This document shows, piece by piece, positions 38,412 through 48,147 of a stretch of DNA of 64,000 nt. A model generated the notes under the pieces. It made no database searches. It was not told the DNA's origin and saw nothing but the letters and a program-made list of their open reading frames with translations. Source of the DNA: Shinella zoogloeoides (GTDB taxonomy: Bacteria; Pseudomonadota; Alphaproteobacteria; Rhizobiales; Rhizobiaceae); assembly GCF_033705735.1 (NCBI RefSeq), contig NZ_CP131130.1:248001-312000 (forward strand). Direction: 5' to 3'. Numbering within the stretch: the stretch's first letter is position 1; each line of letters opens with the position of its first letter. Both the position numbers and the translations under genes were made by a program.

Positions 38412-39737
38412 ATGGGCTTCCTCCGGCGCATTCTTCTGACGGGAACGGTGTTCGGCGCGGCGCTCGCCGCGCCCGCGCCCGTGCGCGCCGACAGTCCGGA
38501 CGATCTTGCGCCCTACAAGATGATCCGCTCGCTGCAATATGTGCAGGATACGGTGGTGCTCGGCGATCATTCCGCCATGGAGATGCAGCGCTTCCTGCTC
38601 GGCACCATCGACGAGCGGCTCCGCACGGCCGATTCCGCGATCTTCGACGATCCGCGCAATGTCGACGCCGCGCTCGTCTATGCCATGAGCGGCGGCAATC
38701 CCGACACGCTGGAGCTGCTGATCCGCAAGGACATTGCCGGCCATTTCGATTCCCGCCTGACGGATGCGCTGCGCAGCTATCTCGGCGGCCGGGGCAGCCA
38801 GAGCGTCAAGTCGCTCGCGGAGATCTTCCCCGAATACAAGCGCTCGCGGGTCGGGCCCTATCTGGCGCTCGTCTCGGCCAATTCGGTCATCCGCAAGGAC
38901 CCGAAGCTGGCGCTCAGTTATTTCGACTGGGCGCGCCTCGTCGCGCCCGGCACGATCGTCGAGGAGGCGGCGCTACGCCGCTCCATCTACATCGCCAGCG
39001 AAGCCGGCTGGACCGACAAGAGCCTGGCCTATGCCAACCGCTATGCCCGTCGCTTCCTGCGTTCGCCCTATGCCAGCCAGTTCGCCGACCTTTTCGTGAA
39101 GCTCGCCGTCGATCATTTCGATGCGCTGAGGCAGGAGGACATTCTCGAGGTCCTGTCCTTCATGGACGTGCCCCGCCAGCGCGAGGTCTATCTGCGCATG
39201 GCGCGGCTGGCGGCGATCTCGGGCAAGAACAAGCTGGCCTCGCTTGCCGCCGAGCGCGCCCAGGCCCTGACGGGCGACGGCGAAAGCGTTCCGAAGGTGC
39301 TGGCGGACCTCTATTCGGGCCTCGCCTCGGTGCCGTCGGGCGATGTCGCCTCGGCGATGGAATCCATCGTGGCGATCCCCGACGACAAGCTCTCCGCCAA
39401 GGATCAGGCGCTGAAGGCCGCCGCCAGGGCGGTCGCCGAAGAGGTGCTGCGCCTGCCGGAGGGCGAGGGCGCCAAGACGGTCGCGAAGGAAGACGGCGTG
39501 CCCGCCGAGGCCGACAGTGCCTCCTACGAGGGGCTGAGCGAGGCGGAAGCGGCGGACCGGTCGATGGACCCGCAGGCGGGCGGCGAGGAAAAGCCGGTCG
39601 CGGCGGCAAGGCCGGAAAAGGAAACGACGGGGCAGCAGGAAAAGGCGGGCATCGACCCGGCATTCGACAATTTCGTGTCGACCGGCCGATCCAAGCTCGA
39701 CGAGATCGATGCGCTCTTGAAGGGAGAAGGCAGTTGA
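38412..39737 (+). CDS. motC: Periplasmic motility protein MotC
   Basis: This protein has 441 residues from ATG at 38412, which gives a signal peptide (MGFLRRILLTGTVFGAALAA); GTG at 38400 is an alternative. The mature protein is helical with TPR-like spacing in the middle, and its C-terminal 80 residues are acidic and low-complexity. In rhizobia MotC binds the periplasmic part of MotB and is needed for rotation; MotE is its chaperone. It is placed between motB and motD as in S. meliloti. Confidence 0.92.
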   Translation: MGFLRRILLTGTVFGAALAAPAPVRADSPDDLAPYKMIRSLQYVQDTVVLGDHSAMEMQRFLLGTIDERLRTADSAIFDDPRNVDAALVYAMSGGNPDTLELLIRKDIAGHFDSRLTDALRSYLGGRGSQSVKSLAEIFPEYKRSRVGPYLALVSANSVIRKDPKLALSYFDWARLVAPGTIVEEAALRRSIYIASEAGWTDKSLAYANRYARRFLRSPYASQFADLFVKLAVDHFDALRQEDILEVLSFMDVPRQREVYLRMARLAAISGKNKLASLAAERAQALTGDGESVPKVLADLYSGLASVPSGDVASAMESIVAIPDDKLSAKDQALKAAARAVAEEVLRLPEGEGAKTVAKEDGVPAEADSASYEGLSEAEAADRSMDPQAGGEEKPVAAARPEKETTGQQEKAGIDPAFDNFVSTGRSKLDEIDALLKGEGS

Positions 39738-41101
39738 GCACCATTGCTAGCGGAGTTTTGGGCATCGCGCAGGGCCAGGCGCCGGCCAAGGGCAAGGCCG
39801 CCGGTTCCTCCGAGAACGGCGATTTCGAAAAGACGATCGCCAGCCTCCATGCCAAGGACGGCGAGAGCGGCCACAAGGGCGGCCGCACCTCGATCTCCGG
39901 CCATGGCGGGAAAGAAGGCGAGGCGATGAACGGCACGCGGACGCATGCCGCGCATGGCGACATCTCCGCGCTCGCCGATGCGCTTGAGAAGGCGGGCGGC
40001 AAGGCCGGCAAGACTGGTGACGGGAAGGCTTCGCACGCCGAGAGCACCGGTCGTACGGGCAGGAAAGGTCATGCCGAGACGGCCGAGGGTGTCGATGCCG
40101 ACGCGGAGAAGGTTGCCGTGACCGTCGCCGAAAGCGGCGGGGAGGCGGCAGCCGCGAAGACGGATGTCGGCAACCTCCTCGAACTGCTGAACGCGGCGAA
40201 CACCGCTTCCCACACGGCCGCGGGCCATGGCGCGGCGAAGGCCGCCGCCACGGATGGCAACAAGGCGCAGGCCGGCGGCAAGGTCGCGGGCAAGGCGGAC
40301 CTCGTGTCGGACCGTGCGGGTTCGGCTGGGGAAGCCTCCGAGCTTGCCGGCGCCGAGGGCGGCGAGGTGCCGCAATCGGATACGGACAAGCTCTTCCGCC
40401 TGATCCGCGCCGACGGCAAGGGCCGCGGCCTCGACATGAGCCTTTCGGGCGCCGGCGATCGCGCGACCTTCAAGGATGCCGATATCAATGCGGCGCGGGG
40501 CGAGACGGTGACGGTGGTCGATGCGCGCCGCTATATCGGCCTCGCGCAGACCGGCAATGCCGCCGCCGTGACGGGCGCGATCACGCAGGACCCCGAATGG
40601 GCGGCCTCGCTGAGCGCCACCGGCGGCCTTGCGCCTTCGGAGGCGGCGGCGACCGGCAAGGTCGTCAACACGCTGAAGATCCAGATGCATCCGATCGAGC
40701 TCGGCCTCGTGACGGCGACGCTGCGCCTCCATGGCGAGGAGCTCGTCGTCTCGCTGCAGGTGGAGACGGGCGAGGCCTATCGCCAGCTCCTCGACGACAA
40801 GGACACGATCGTGCGGGCGCTGCGCGGCCAGGGCTTCGCCGTCGACCAGGTCAGCGTCCAGCTTGCGCCGGCCGACCGCGGCGCCGGCACGCAGCAGGGC
40901 GACAGCCAGGGCCAGCAGGCGCAGCAGCAGCAATTCTCCAGCCAGCCGCAGGCCCGCGAAGGCGGCGGCGGCCGTGAGCACGGCGGCGAGCGCGCAGGCT
41001 CGTTCGGACAGGAAGGAACGTCTCATGAGGGCAACATCGCGGAAGCCGCTTCTGGCCTTGCTGGCGGGCAGTCTGTGCGCTCTGGCGGCGTCTATCTCTG
41101 A
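39734..41101 (+). CDS. motD: Flagellar hook-length control protein FliK (MotD)
   Basis: This 455-residue protein has a long Ala/Gly/Lys-rich, poorly structured first 300 residues, then the FliK C-terminal domain at about 310-385 (LKIQMHPIELGLVTATLRLH, VSLQVETGEAYRQLL) and a Gln-rich tail. It measures hook length and triggers the FlhB switch. The start is a TTG overlapping the motC stop (TTGA), preceded by a very strong AGGGAGAAGG. The last 77 nt overlap the next gene. Confidence 0.9.
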   Translation: MSTIASGVLGIAQGQAPAKGKAAGSSENGDFEKTIASLHAKDGESGHKGGRTSISGHGGKEGEAMNGTRTHAAHGDISALADALEKAGGKAGKTGDGKASHAESTGRTGRKGHAETAEGVDADAEKVAVTVAESGGEAAAAKTDVGNLLELLNAANTASHTAAGHGAAKAAATDGNKAQAGGKVAGKADLVSDRAGSAGEASELAGAEGGEVPQSDTDKLFRLIRADGKGRGLDMSLSGAGDRATFKDADINAARGETVTVVDARRYIGLAQTGNAAAVTGAITQDPEWAASLSATGGLAPSEAAATGKVVNTLKIQMHPIELGLVTATLRLHGEELVVSLQVETGEAYRQLLDDKDTIVRALRGQGFAVDQVSVQLAPADRGAGTQQGDSQGQQAQQQQFSSQPQAREGGGGREHGGERAGSFGQEGTSHEGNIAEAASGLAGGQSVRSGGVYL

Positions 41102-41603
41102 CGCCGCCGCGTCGACGGGCTCCTGCGAACGGGAAATCCTCGCCGCCGCCGCCAAGTACGACATCCCGGCCGGCATCCTCTATTCCGTCGGTCTCACGGA
41201 GACCGGGCGGAAGGGATCCCTCCAGCCCTTCGCCCTCAACATTGAGGGCAAGGCCTATTTCGGCGCGAGCCGGGAAGAGGCGCTGCGCACCTTCGAGGCG
41301 GCGCGCGCCCGCGGCGCCAGGCTGATCGACCTCGGCTGCATGCAGATCAACCACCACTTCCACGGCGAGCATTTCGCCTCGGCGGCGGAAATGTTTGACC
41401 CGCACAAGAACGTGGAATATGCAGCCGCCTTCCTGGCGCGTCTGCATGCCCGGCACGAGACCTGGACCATGGCCGTCGCGCGCTACCATGCCGGCCCGAA
41501 CAACGACCCCGCGCAGAAGCGTTATGTCTGCCGGGTGATCGCGAACCTGGTTGCAACCGGCTATGGAAGCTGGACACCGAATGCGAAAGCGTTCTGCCAG
41601 TAA
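41025..41603 (+). CDS. Lytic transglycosylase of the flagellar locus
   Basis: This 192-residue protein has a signal peptide (RKPLLALLAGSLCALAASIS). It is a soluble-lytic-transglycosylase-like domain with catalytic Glu in VGLTETGRKG, followed by LIDLGCMQINHHFHG and MAVARYHAGPNN, typical of family 1 enzymes. It probably opens peptidoglycan for the rod, a job done by FlgJ in enterics; no flgJ is present in this window. It starts inside the motD 3' end (77-nt overlap) after AGGAAGG. Confidence 0.88.
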   Translation: MRATSRKPLLALLAGSLCALAASISDAAASTGSCEREILAAAAKYDIPAGILYSVGLTETGRKGSLQPFALNIEGKAYFGASREEALRTFEAARARGARLIDLGCMQINHHFHGEHFASAAEMFDPHKNVEYAAAFLARLHARHETWTMAVARYHAGPNNDPAQKRYVCRVIANLVATGYGSWTPNAKAFCQ

Positions 41604-41632
41604 TTCAATCAAAGATAGAAAATTCAGCCTGT

Positions 41633-41732
41633 GCCACAATGTGGCAGGAATGCGCCCTGTTTTAGAACGACAAGGCTGGGCTGTTAACCTTTGTTAACTT
41701 TTCCACGAAAAATTTGTGCCGCCCATGGGTGG
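41633..41732 (+). promoter_or_regulatory. Two dyad-symmetric sites in the rem promoter region
   Basis: GCCACA-A-TGTGGC (41633-41645) is a perfect inverted repeat. CCGCCCATGGGTGG (41719-41732) is a near-perfect palindrome about 85 nt downstream. Both lie in the 270-nt gap before rem. LuxR-type regulators bind dyads of this size, so they are candidate VisN/VisR sites; that is a guess from position. TGTTAACCTTTGTTAAC at 41682-41698 is a further repeat. Confidence 0.4.
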
Positions 41733-41767
41733 AGCTACTAGATGTAGATCAAATCGGCACGCAATCC

Positions 41768-41782
41768 TTAATCAACTGTTAA
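41768..41782 (+). promoter_or_regulatory. CtrA-box-like site upstream of rem
   Basis: TTAATCAACTGTTAA (41768-41782) is a perfect TTAA-N7-TTAA, 91 nt before the rem start. Confidence 0.55.
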
Positions 41783-41873
41783 AATCTGCCAATTAGTTCC
41801 TCTAGTTGCCGGTGATTCGCCCGATTCGTACCACTGCCTGAACGAGGCACCACACTGATTCGGAGGCGGACGA

Positions 41874-42548
41874 ATGATCGTAGTGGTTGATGAGCGCGAG
41901 CTCGTTAAAGACGGCTATACTTCTCTTTTCGGGCGCGAGGGCGTGCCCTCGACGGGGTTCGACCCCCGCGAATTCGGCGAGTGGGTGAACACCGCCGCCG
42001 ATTCGGACATCGACGCGGTCGAGGCGTTCCTGATCGGCCAGGGCCAGCTCTCCATGGAGCTGCCGCGCGCGATCCGTGACCGGTCGCAGGCGCCGGTCAT
42101 CGCGGTCAGCGATACGCCTTCCCTTGAAACCACGCTCGCCCTCTTCGACAGCGGCGTCGACGACGTGGTGCGCAAGCCGGTTCACCCCCGGGAAATCCTG
42201 GCCCGTGCGGCGGCCATCCGGCGTCGCCTGAAGGCGCTTGCCAACCATACCGACATCGGCCCGATCCGCGTCTTCTCGGACGGCCGCGACCCGGAAATCT
42301 CCGGCGATGTCTTCCCCCTGCCGCGCCGCGAGCGCCGCATCCTGGAATATTTGGTCGCCAATCGCGGCCGCCGGCTTTCCAAGACCCAGATCTTCAACGC
42401 GATCTACGGGATCTTCGACGAGGACGTCGAGGAGAACGTCGTCGAAAGCCATATCAGCAAGCTGCGCAAGAAGCTGCGCAAGAAGCTCGGTTTCGATCCG
42501 ATCGATTCCAAGCGCTTCCTTGGCTACTGCATCGACTGGCAGAGCTGA
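41874..42548 (+). CDS. rem: OmpR-type motility regulator Rem
   Basis: This protein has 224 residues, matching the size of S. meliloti Rem. The N-terminal receiver-like domain has an acidic start (VVVDERE) but no aspartate at the phosphorylation site (the region reads AFLIGQGQL). The C-terminal winged helix ([19 protein letters not shown], then [18 protein letters not shown]) binds DNA. Rem is activated by VisNR and in turn activates class II flagellar and motor genes. GGAGG precedes the ATG. It is set at the head of the flgE-fliQ genes, as in relatives. Confidence 0.93.
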   Translation: MIVVVDERELVKDGYTSLFGREGVPSTGFDPREFGEWVNTAADSDIDAVEAFLIGQGQLSMELPRAIRDRSQAPVIAVSDTPSLETTLALFDSGVDDVVRKPVHPREILARAAAIRRRLKALANHTDIGPIRVFSDGRDPEISGDVFPLPRRERRILEYLVANRGRRLSKTQIFNAIYGIFDEDVEENVVESHISKLRKKLRKKLGFDPIDSKRFLGYCIDWQS

Positions 42549-42647
42549 AACGAACCGCCGGCTGACGGGGAAGGCGGACCCCGGCAGCCAGCTTCACGCA
42601 AGGCCCGTCCCATAGGGTCGCGGTGACGAGATGAACGGGGAAACCAC

Positions 42648-43889
42648 ATGAGCCTCTACGGTACGATGAGAACGGGTGTTTCCGGCATGAACGCGCAGGC
42701 CAATCGCCTGAGCACGGTTGCCGACAACATCGCCAACGCGAACACGACGGGCTACAAGAAAGCCTCGACCCAGTTCTCTTCCCTGATCCTGCCCACCACC
42801 GGCGGTGCCTACAATTCGGGCGGCGTGACCACGGACGTGCGCTACTCGATTTCCGCGCAGGGCACGTTCACCTACACGACCTCGGCGACGGACCTTGCCA
42901 TCAACGGCAAGGGCTTCTTCATCGTCACCGGTTCGGACGGCGTGGAATACCTGACGCGCGCCGGCGCCTTCACCGTCATGGACGACGGCACGCTGCGCAA
43001 TTCGGCCGGTTTCACCCTGATGGGCTACGAATATTCCTCGACCGAGGATCCGACCATCGTCATCAACGGCTTTGCCGGCCTCTCCGAGATCAATCTCGCT
43101 TCGGGCGATCTCAGCGTGAAGGCGTCGGAAAGCGGCTATCTCAACGTGAACCTGCCGGCGAACGAAGAGGACGGCTATTCCAAGGCCACCTCGCTCGTCG
43201 CCTATGACAGCCTCGGCAACACCCGCAAGCTCGACTTCACCTACACGAAGGTGGGCGTGACGGCGGGCCCGCCGCCGACGACGCAGTGGGACCTGCGCGT
43301 CAGCTACACCGATCCGGAAACCGGCACCGAAACGGAACTCCTCGCGCCGACGACGCTGACCTTCGGCTCGGACGGCAAGCTCCAGACGCCGGAAAGCATC
43401 ACCACGGACGCCATGACCATTGGCGGCGCGGAACTCAACGCCCTCGAGATCTCCATCGGCGGCAACGCCAAGGGCACGACGCAGCTTGCCGCTGCCTTCG
43501 CCGCCAGCGGCGACATCGACGGCATCGGCCCGAGCGGCGTTTCCGGCTACGAGATCAGCGACGACGGCATCGTCTATCTCAAGTACGAGAACGGCGACAT
43601 GGCGCCGAAGTATCGTATCGCCATGGCGAACGTGCAGAGCCCGGACAATCTCAAGCCGCTTCCCGGCAACGTCTATTCGCAGAGCAGCGATTCGGGCGTC
43701 ATCGTCATGGGCTATGCCGGCAATGGCGGCTTCGGCACCATCCTTTCCGGCGCGCTGGAGGATTCCAACGTCGATATCGGCGAAGAGCTGACGGCCATGA
43801 TCGAGTCGCAGCGAAACTACACGGCGAACTCCAAGGTCTTCCAGACCGGTTCGGAACTGATGGAAGTCCTCGTCAACCTCAAGAGATAA
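42648..43889 (+). CDS. flgE: Flagellar hook protein FlgE
   Basis: This 413-residue hook subunit has the axial N-terminal motif (RTGVSGMNAQANRLSTVADN IANANTTGYK region), the central ATDLAINGKGFFIVTGSDG and the C-terminal ESQRNYTANSKVFQTGSELM. It starts with GGGG about 8 nt upstream. It is 99 nt downstream of rem, and flgK follows after 41 nt. Confidence 0.97.
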   Translation: MSLYGTMRTGVSGMNAQANRLSTVADNIANANTTGYKKASTQFSSLILPTTGGAYNSGGVTTDVRYSISAQGTFTYTTSATDLAINGKGFFIVTGSDGVEYLTRAGAFTVMDDGTLRNSAGFTLMGYEYSSTEDPTIVINGFAGLSEINLASGDLSVKASESGYLNVNLPANEEDGYSKATSLVAYDSLGNTRKLDFTYTKVGVTAGPPPTTQWDLRVSYTDPETGTETELLAPTTLTFGSDGKLQTPESITTDAMTIGGAELNALEISIGGNAKGTTQLAAAFAASGDIDGIGPSGVSGYEISDDGIVYLKYENGDMAPKYRIAMANVQSPDNLKPLPGNVYSQSSDSGVIVMGYAGNGGFGTILSGALEDSNVDIGEELTAMIESQRNYTANSKVFQTGSELMEVLVNLKR

Positions 43890-43930
43890 GCCGGTCCGGC
43901 CCGCACGCGTTCGAGAATTAGGTAGATCCG

Positions 43931-45376
43931 ATGTCGCTTTCAGCAGCAATGAAGACTGCTCAGTCCAGTTTTTCCAACGTAGGCCTCCAATCGGCCGTCG
44001 TTTCGAAGAACATTGCCAATGCAAGCAACCCGGCCTACGCGCGGCGTGCGGCGGTTCTCGCCACGGCCGCCTCGGGCGCGACGGTGGTCGAGACCCAGCG
44101 TGCCCAGAACGAGGCGCTGCTCAAGCAGAACCTCCTCAGCATCTCCAAGACCGCCGGGCAGGATACGCTGCTCGCCGGTCTCACGCAGATGAAGACGATG
44201 CTCGGCGGCGAGGGTTACGAACTCGCCCCGTCCACCTATCTCGCGAAGCTGCGCGACAATCTCCAGGCCTTCGCCGACAAGCCGAACGAGGTCTCGCTCG
44301 CCGAGACCGTGGTGGCCGACGCGACCGATGTCGCCAATTCGCTGAACAGCACCTCCGCCGCGCTCCAGAAGCTGCGCGCCGAGGCGGATGCGGATATCGA
44401 TACGGCGGTGACGGAGCTCAACCGGCTCCTCAAGGAATTCAAGACCTATAACGACAAGGTCAAGCAGAGCACGGCTGCGGGCACGCAGGACAACGACGCG
44501 CTCGACCAGCGCGACAAGCTCCTGACGCAGATATCCGAGATCGTCGGCGTCACCACCGTCACCCGCACCAACAACGACCTTGCGCTCTATACCAGCGACG
44601 GCACGGTGCTGTTCGAGACGGTGCCGCGCACCGTGAGCTTCGAGGCGACCACCACCTATACGGCGGCCGTCGACGGCAACCAGATCCTGATCGACGGCGT
44701 GCCAGTCCAGGCAGGCGCCGGCGGCAACACCAGCGCGCAGGGTTCGCTCGCCGCGCTCCTCCAGCTTCGCGACCACGCGGCCCCGACCTTCCAGAAGCAG
44801 CTCGACGAGATGTCGCGCACGCTCGTCTCCATGTTCTCCGAGAATGTCGAGACGCCGCCCGGCTCCGGCACCTTCCTGCCGACGGACGGCCTCTTCACCT
44901 GGAGCGGCGTGCCGACGGTCAATTCGCCGGGTCTTGCCGGCGTCATCAAGGTCAATCCGGCGGTGATCACCAGCCAGGGCGGCAATTCGATGCTGCTCAG
45001 GGACGGCATCAACGAGACGTTCAACGTCGACAACAATGCGAGCTTCTCGGAGCTCCTGAACGGCTATGCCGCGGCTTTCGAGACGCCGCAGACCTACGAC
45101 CCGGATGCGGCGATCGACACGACCGGCACGATCCTCGCCTTCTCGACCGGCTCGGTCGGCTGGCTGGAGCAGATCCGCAGCGCCGCGACCACGGCGAGCG
45201 ACGACAAGAACGCGCTGCTCGGCCGCACCCAGGACGCGCTGCAGAACGTGACGGCGGTCAGCCTCGACGAGGAACTGGCGCTGCTCCTCGATTTGGAGCA
45301 ATCCTACAAGGCGTCGGCGAAACTGGTTTCGGCGGTGGATGAGATGATCACCGCACTCCTCCAGGCGGCGGGCTAG
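43931..45376 (+). CDS. flgK: Hook-filament junction protein FlgK
   Basis: This 481-residue protein is the first hook-associated protein, forming the joint between hook and filament. The N-terminus MSLSAAMKTAQSSFSNVGLQ is followed by IANASNPAYARR, and the C-terminus has VSLDEELALLLDLEQSYKAS, both classic. The rhizobial form is shorter than enteric FlgK (about 547 residues). It stops 2 nt before flgL. Confidence 0.95.
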   Translation: MSLSAAMKTAQSSFSNVGLQSAVVSKNIANASNPAYARRAAVLATAASGATVVETQRAQNEALLKQNLLSISKTAGQDTLLAGLTQMKTMLGGEGYELAPSTYLAKLRDNLQAFADKPNEVSLAETVVADATDVANSLNSTSAALQKLRAEADADIDTAVTELNRLLKEFKTYNDKVKQSTAAGTQDNDALDQRDKLLTQISEIVGVTTVTRTNNDLALYTSDGTVLFETVPRTVSFEATTTYTAAVDGNQILIDGVPVQAGAGGNTSAQGSLAALLQLRDHAAPTFQKQLDEMSRTLVSMFSENVETPPGSGTFLPTDGLFTWSGVPTVNSPGLAGVIKVNPAVITSQGGNSMLLRDGINETFNVDNNASFSELLNGYAAAFETPQTYDPDAAIDTTGTILAFSTGSVGWLEQIRSAATTASDDKNALLGRTQDALQNVTAVSLDEELALLLDLEQSYKASAKLVSAVDEMITALLQAAG

Positions 45377-45378
45377 TC

Positions 45379-46431
45379 ATGAAGGCTTCTTTCGTTTCCA
45401 ACCTGTCCCTTCAGAACACCATGCGGCTCACCGTCGCAAAGGCTCAGAAGGAGATGCAGCAGCTTCAGGAAGAGACGGTCACCGGCCGCCACGCCGATGT
45501 CGGCACCGCGCTGGGCGCCAAGACGGCACGCACGCTCAACCTGCACCGCGACCTCCAGCGCATGGAATCGCTGAAGAGCACCAATGCGCTCACCACCCAG
45601 CGGCTCGCCGCCTCGCAGGAAGCCCTCGGCCAGATGTCGTCCGCGGCGAACGACGCGATGGAGGTGCTGATCGCGCTCTCCGGCATCACCTCGGCCGACC
45701 AGCTGGATCTCGCCAAGCAGAATATCGGCAACGCGCTGTCGACCTTCACGGCCGCCGCCAACACGTCCTTCAGCGGTGAATATCTCTTCGCCGGCATCAA
45801 TTCGGACGTGATTCCGTTCAACGATTATTCGGAAGCGCCGCTCTCGGCCGCCAAGACGACGTTCGACAACGCCTTCTTCGCCCATTTCGGCATCACGCAG
45901 ACCGACCCGGCCGTCGCCAATATCGCGCCGGCGGACATGCAGGCCTTCATCGACGATCTCGAAACCAGCTTCATGGGTTCGGACTGGGAAGCGGACTGGT
46001 CGAACGCCTCGGACGAGAACATGCAGAGCCGCATCAGCGCGGCCGAGACCGTCCAGAGCTCGACCAATACCAATGCGACCGGCATGCGCTATATGGCGCT
46101 CGGCCTCGTTATCGGACAGGAACTGCTGGCACTCGGCATTTCGGAGCAGACGCGCAAGACGGTCAGCGATTCGGCGATCGACTATATGGGGCGGGCGATC
46201 TCGGGCATCGACGGCGAGCGCTCCAAGCTCGGTATTTCCGAATCCCGCGTCACGCAGGCCAACACGTCGCTGGACGCCCAGATCACCATCCTGAACACCA
46301 GCATCAAGGACATGGAGGGCATCGATACCTACGAGGCCGCGACGCGCGTGACCACGCTCGAGTCGCAGCTTTCGCTCGCCTACACGCTGACGTCGAGGAT
46401 CCAGAATCTCAGTCTGCTGAACTACCTCTGA
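45379..46431 (+). CDS. flgL: Hook-filament junction protein FlgL
   Basis: This 350-residue second junction protein is flagellin-like at its ends. It has [20 protein letters not shown] at the start, a mid-region [13 protein letters not shown] typical of FlgL, and [13 protein letters not shown] residues ([20 protein letters not shown]) near the end. It is co-transcribed with flgK. Confidence 0.95.
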   Translation: MKASFVSNLSLQNTMRLTVAKAQKEMQQLQEETVTGRHADVGTALGAKTARTLNLHRDLQRMESLKSTNALTTQRLAASQEALGQMSSAANDAMEVLIALSGITSADQLDLAKQNIGNALSTFTAAANTSFSGEYLFAGINSDVIPFNDYSEAPLSAAKTTFDNAFFAHFGITQTDPAVANIAPADMQAFIDDLETSFMGSDWEADWSNASDENMQSRISAAETVQSSTNTNATGMRYMALGLVIGQELLALGISEQTRKTVSDSAIDYMGRAISGIDGERSKLGISESRVTQANTSLDAQITILNTSIKDMEGIDTYEAATRVTTLESQLSLAYTLTSRIQNLSLLNYL

Positions 46432-46469
46432 TGAACCAGAGGGTACGGACACACATGAAGGATGTCTGA

Positions 46470-46820
46470 ATGTACCAGTTTTCCTATGCCGAGATCATGG
46501 AGGAGGGCGTCGCCGTCTCGAAGGATCGGGAACGGCAGGTCCTCGAAAGGTCCATCGCGCTGTTGCAGGCCGCGGTGGCTGCCGGGGGCAGTTACGGCAA
46601 GGAGGCGGTGGAAGCCGTCTATTACACCCGTCGGGTCTGGATCCGCTTCATCGAGGATCTCGGAAATCCCGAAAACCAGCTCGAGGACGAGATCAGGGCC
46701 AATCTCATCTCGATCGCCATCTGGATTCTCAAGGAGATCGAAAGGATACGCAAACGCGAATCCACGAACTTCCAGGGCATCATCGACATTACCACCATCA
46801 TCAAGGATGGCATCAAATGA
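46470..46820 (+). CDS. flaF: Flagellar biosynthesis regulator FlaF
   Basis: This 116-residue helical protein is found only in alphaproteobacteria, next to flbT. Family features include [28 protein letters not shown] and a conserved Trp-rich centre ([18 protein letters not shown]). FlaF promotes flagellin production and secretion and opposes FlbT in Caulobacter. It overlaps flbT by 4 nt. Confidence 0.95.
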   Translation: MYQFSYAEIMEEGVAVSKDRERQVLERSIALLQAAVAAGGSYGKEAVEAVYYTRRVWIRFIEDLGNPENQLEDEIRANLISIAIWILKEIERIRKRESTNFQGIIDITTIIKDGIK

Positions 46821-47263
46821 AAAGTACGCTGCGTATATCGCTGAAATCCGGTGAGCGCATTTTCGTCAACGGCGCAGTCCTGAGGGTCGACCGCAAGGTC
46901 GCCGTCGAGTTCCTCAACGACGTGACCTTCCTTCTGGAAAACCACGTCCTGCAGCCGGAACAGGCTACGACGCCGCTCCGCCAGCTCTATTTCATCGCGC
47001 AGATGGCGCTGATCAACCCGGAAGGCGCCGAGCAGTCGATCGCCATGTTCCGCAAGTCGGTCATCATGCTGCTCTCCTGCTTCAAGAACGAGGAAGTGCT
47101 GGCCGAGCTGAAGCGCGTCGACGCGCTCGTCACGCAGGGCCGCGCCTTCGAGGCCCTGAAGGCCATCCGCGCCCTCTACCCGATCGAGGATCGCATCCTC
47201 AACAACCACGAGATGGCTCCGGCCACCATCGAACAGATCCGCAGGGAGATCGCACCATGGTAG
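46817..47263 (+). CDS. flbT: Flagellin mRNA regulator FlbT
   Basis: This 148-residue FlbT family protein ([40 protein letters not shown]) acts in Caulobacter and Brucella on the 5' leader of flagellin mRNA. The three flagellin leaders in this window share a hairpin around the ribosome binding site, a natural candidate target. It overlaps flaF by 4 nt and flgD by 7 nt. Confidence 0.95.
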   Translation: MKSTLRISLKSGERIFVNGAVLRVDRKVAVEFLNDVTFLLENHVLQPEQATTPLRQLYFIAQMALINPEGAEQSIAMFRKSVIMLLSCFKNEEVLAELKRVDALVTQGRAFEALKAIRALYPIEDRILNNHEMAPATIEQIRREIAPW

Positions 47264-47673
47264 ACGCAGTCGGCACCGCGACCTCTTCCGGCTACATTCC
47301 CGGCGTCACCGGCGCGGAATCCGGCGGCGACTCCAAGACCGCGACGCTGAACTACGAGAGCTTCCTCAAGCTTCTCGTGGCGCAGATGAAGAACCAGGAT
47401 CCGACCGAGCCGATGGACGCCACCCAGCAGATGGCGCAGCTTGCGACCTTCTCGCAGGTCGAGCAGACCATCAAGACGAACAAGAACCTGGAAAGCCTGC
47501 TTCAGCGCACCTCGCTGCAGGAGGCGAACTCCGTCATCGGCCGCACGGTCACCAGCGACGACGGCAAGGTTTCTGGCGTCGTCAAGGAAGTCACGCTATA
47601 TAATGACGGTATCGTAGCAACGCTTGAGTCGGGTGAGAAGATCATCGTCGGCCCCGGCGTAACCGTGAAGTGA
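47257..47673 (+). CDS. flgD: Hook-capping protein FlgD (short form)
   Basis: This protein has 138 residues. The conserved FlgD N-terminal part ([38 protein letters not shown]) is followed only by a small beta domain ([20 protein letters not shown]). The Ig-like domains of enteric FlgD (about 230 residues) are absent, as is usual in rhizobia. It caps the growing hook. It overlaps flbT by 7 nt. Confidence 0.94.
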   Translation: MVDAVGTATSSGYIPGVTGAESGGDSKTATLNYESFLKLLVAQMKNQDPTEPMDATQQMAQLATFSQVEQTIKTNKNLESLLQRTSLQEANSVIGRTVTSDDGKVSGVVKEVTLYNDGIVATLESGEKIIVGPGVTVK

Positions 47674-47682
47674 CCCTATCCC

Positions 47683-47949
47683 GTGAATGAGGCAGACGCC
47701 CTCGACATAGCGCAGGCAGCCATCTGGACTGTCATCGTGTCCTCCGGACCGGCCGTGCTCGCGGCCATGGTCGTGGGCGTCGTCATCGCCTTCATCCAGG
47801 CGCTGACGCAGGTGCAGGAAATGACCCTCACCTTCGTCCCGAAGATCCTCGCGATCTTCGTCACCATCGCCATTTCCGCGCCCTTCATCGGCGCCCAGAT
47901 CTCCATCTTCACCGACCTCGTCTTCTCGCGAATACAAAGCGGGTTCTGA
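47683..47949 (+). CDS. fliQ: Flagellar type III export gate protein FliQ
   Basis: This 88-residue protein has two membrane helices (about 15-40 and 52-75) with the family motif VVIAFIQALTQVQEMTLTFVPK. It is an export gate component with FliP and FliR. The start is GTG at 47683, giving VNEADALDIAQ, 9 nt after the flgD stop. In S. meliloti flhA follows directly; here it is about 14 kb away. Confidence 0.95.
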   Translation: MNEADALDIAQAAIWTVIVSSGPAVLAAMVVGVVIAFIQALTQVQEMTLTFVPKILAIFVTIAISAPFIGAQISIFTDLVFSRIQSGF

Positions 47950-47983
47950 CGCTTTTCCGCATTCTGCTTTCCGGCATGTCCGA

Positions 47984-48003
47984 CGCGCCGTCGCCACGGC
48001 GCG
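47984..48003. terminator. Hairpin after fliQ
   Basis: CGCGCCGT (47984-47991) pairs perfectly with ACGGCGCG (47996-48003) across loop CGCC, 34 nt after the fliQ stop. No T-run follows, so it is a weak terminator or stability element marking the junction with the inserted glycan region. Confidence 0.5.
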
Positions 48004-48098
48004 AAGGTGCTGCGCACGTGGCTGCCCCCCCGTCTTCGGCGCCTCACGTTCCGAGCAAGCTTCAAGTGCGATGACCGGAAATATCCAGATCGTCAGGA

Positions 48099-48131
48099 AT
48101 TGAATCGCCATCGTTCACGGCTCGATTCAAT
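48099..48131 (+). promoter_or_regulatory. Inverted repeat just before the ribosome binding site
   Basis: ATTGAATCG (48099-48107) pairs perfectly with CGATTCAAT (48123-48131) over a 15-nt loop, ending just before AGGGAG of the gene at 48148. It may be a leader structure or an operator. Confidence 0.4.
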
Positions 48132-48147
48132 CTTCAGGGAGTGCCGA

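Noticed and set aside
41682..41698. TGTTAACCTTTGTTAAC before rem as another CtrA box
   Set aside because: The spacing between TTAA units is 6 nt, not 7; kept only as a repeat note.
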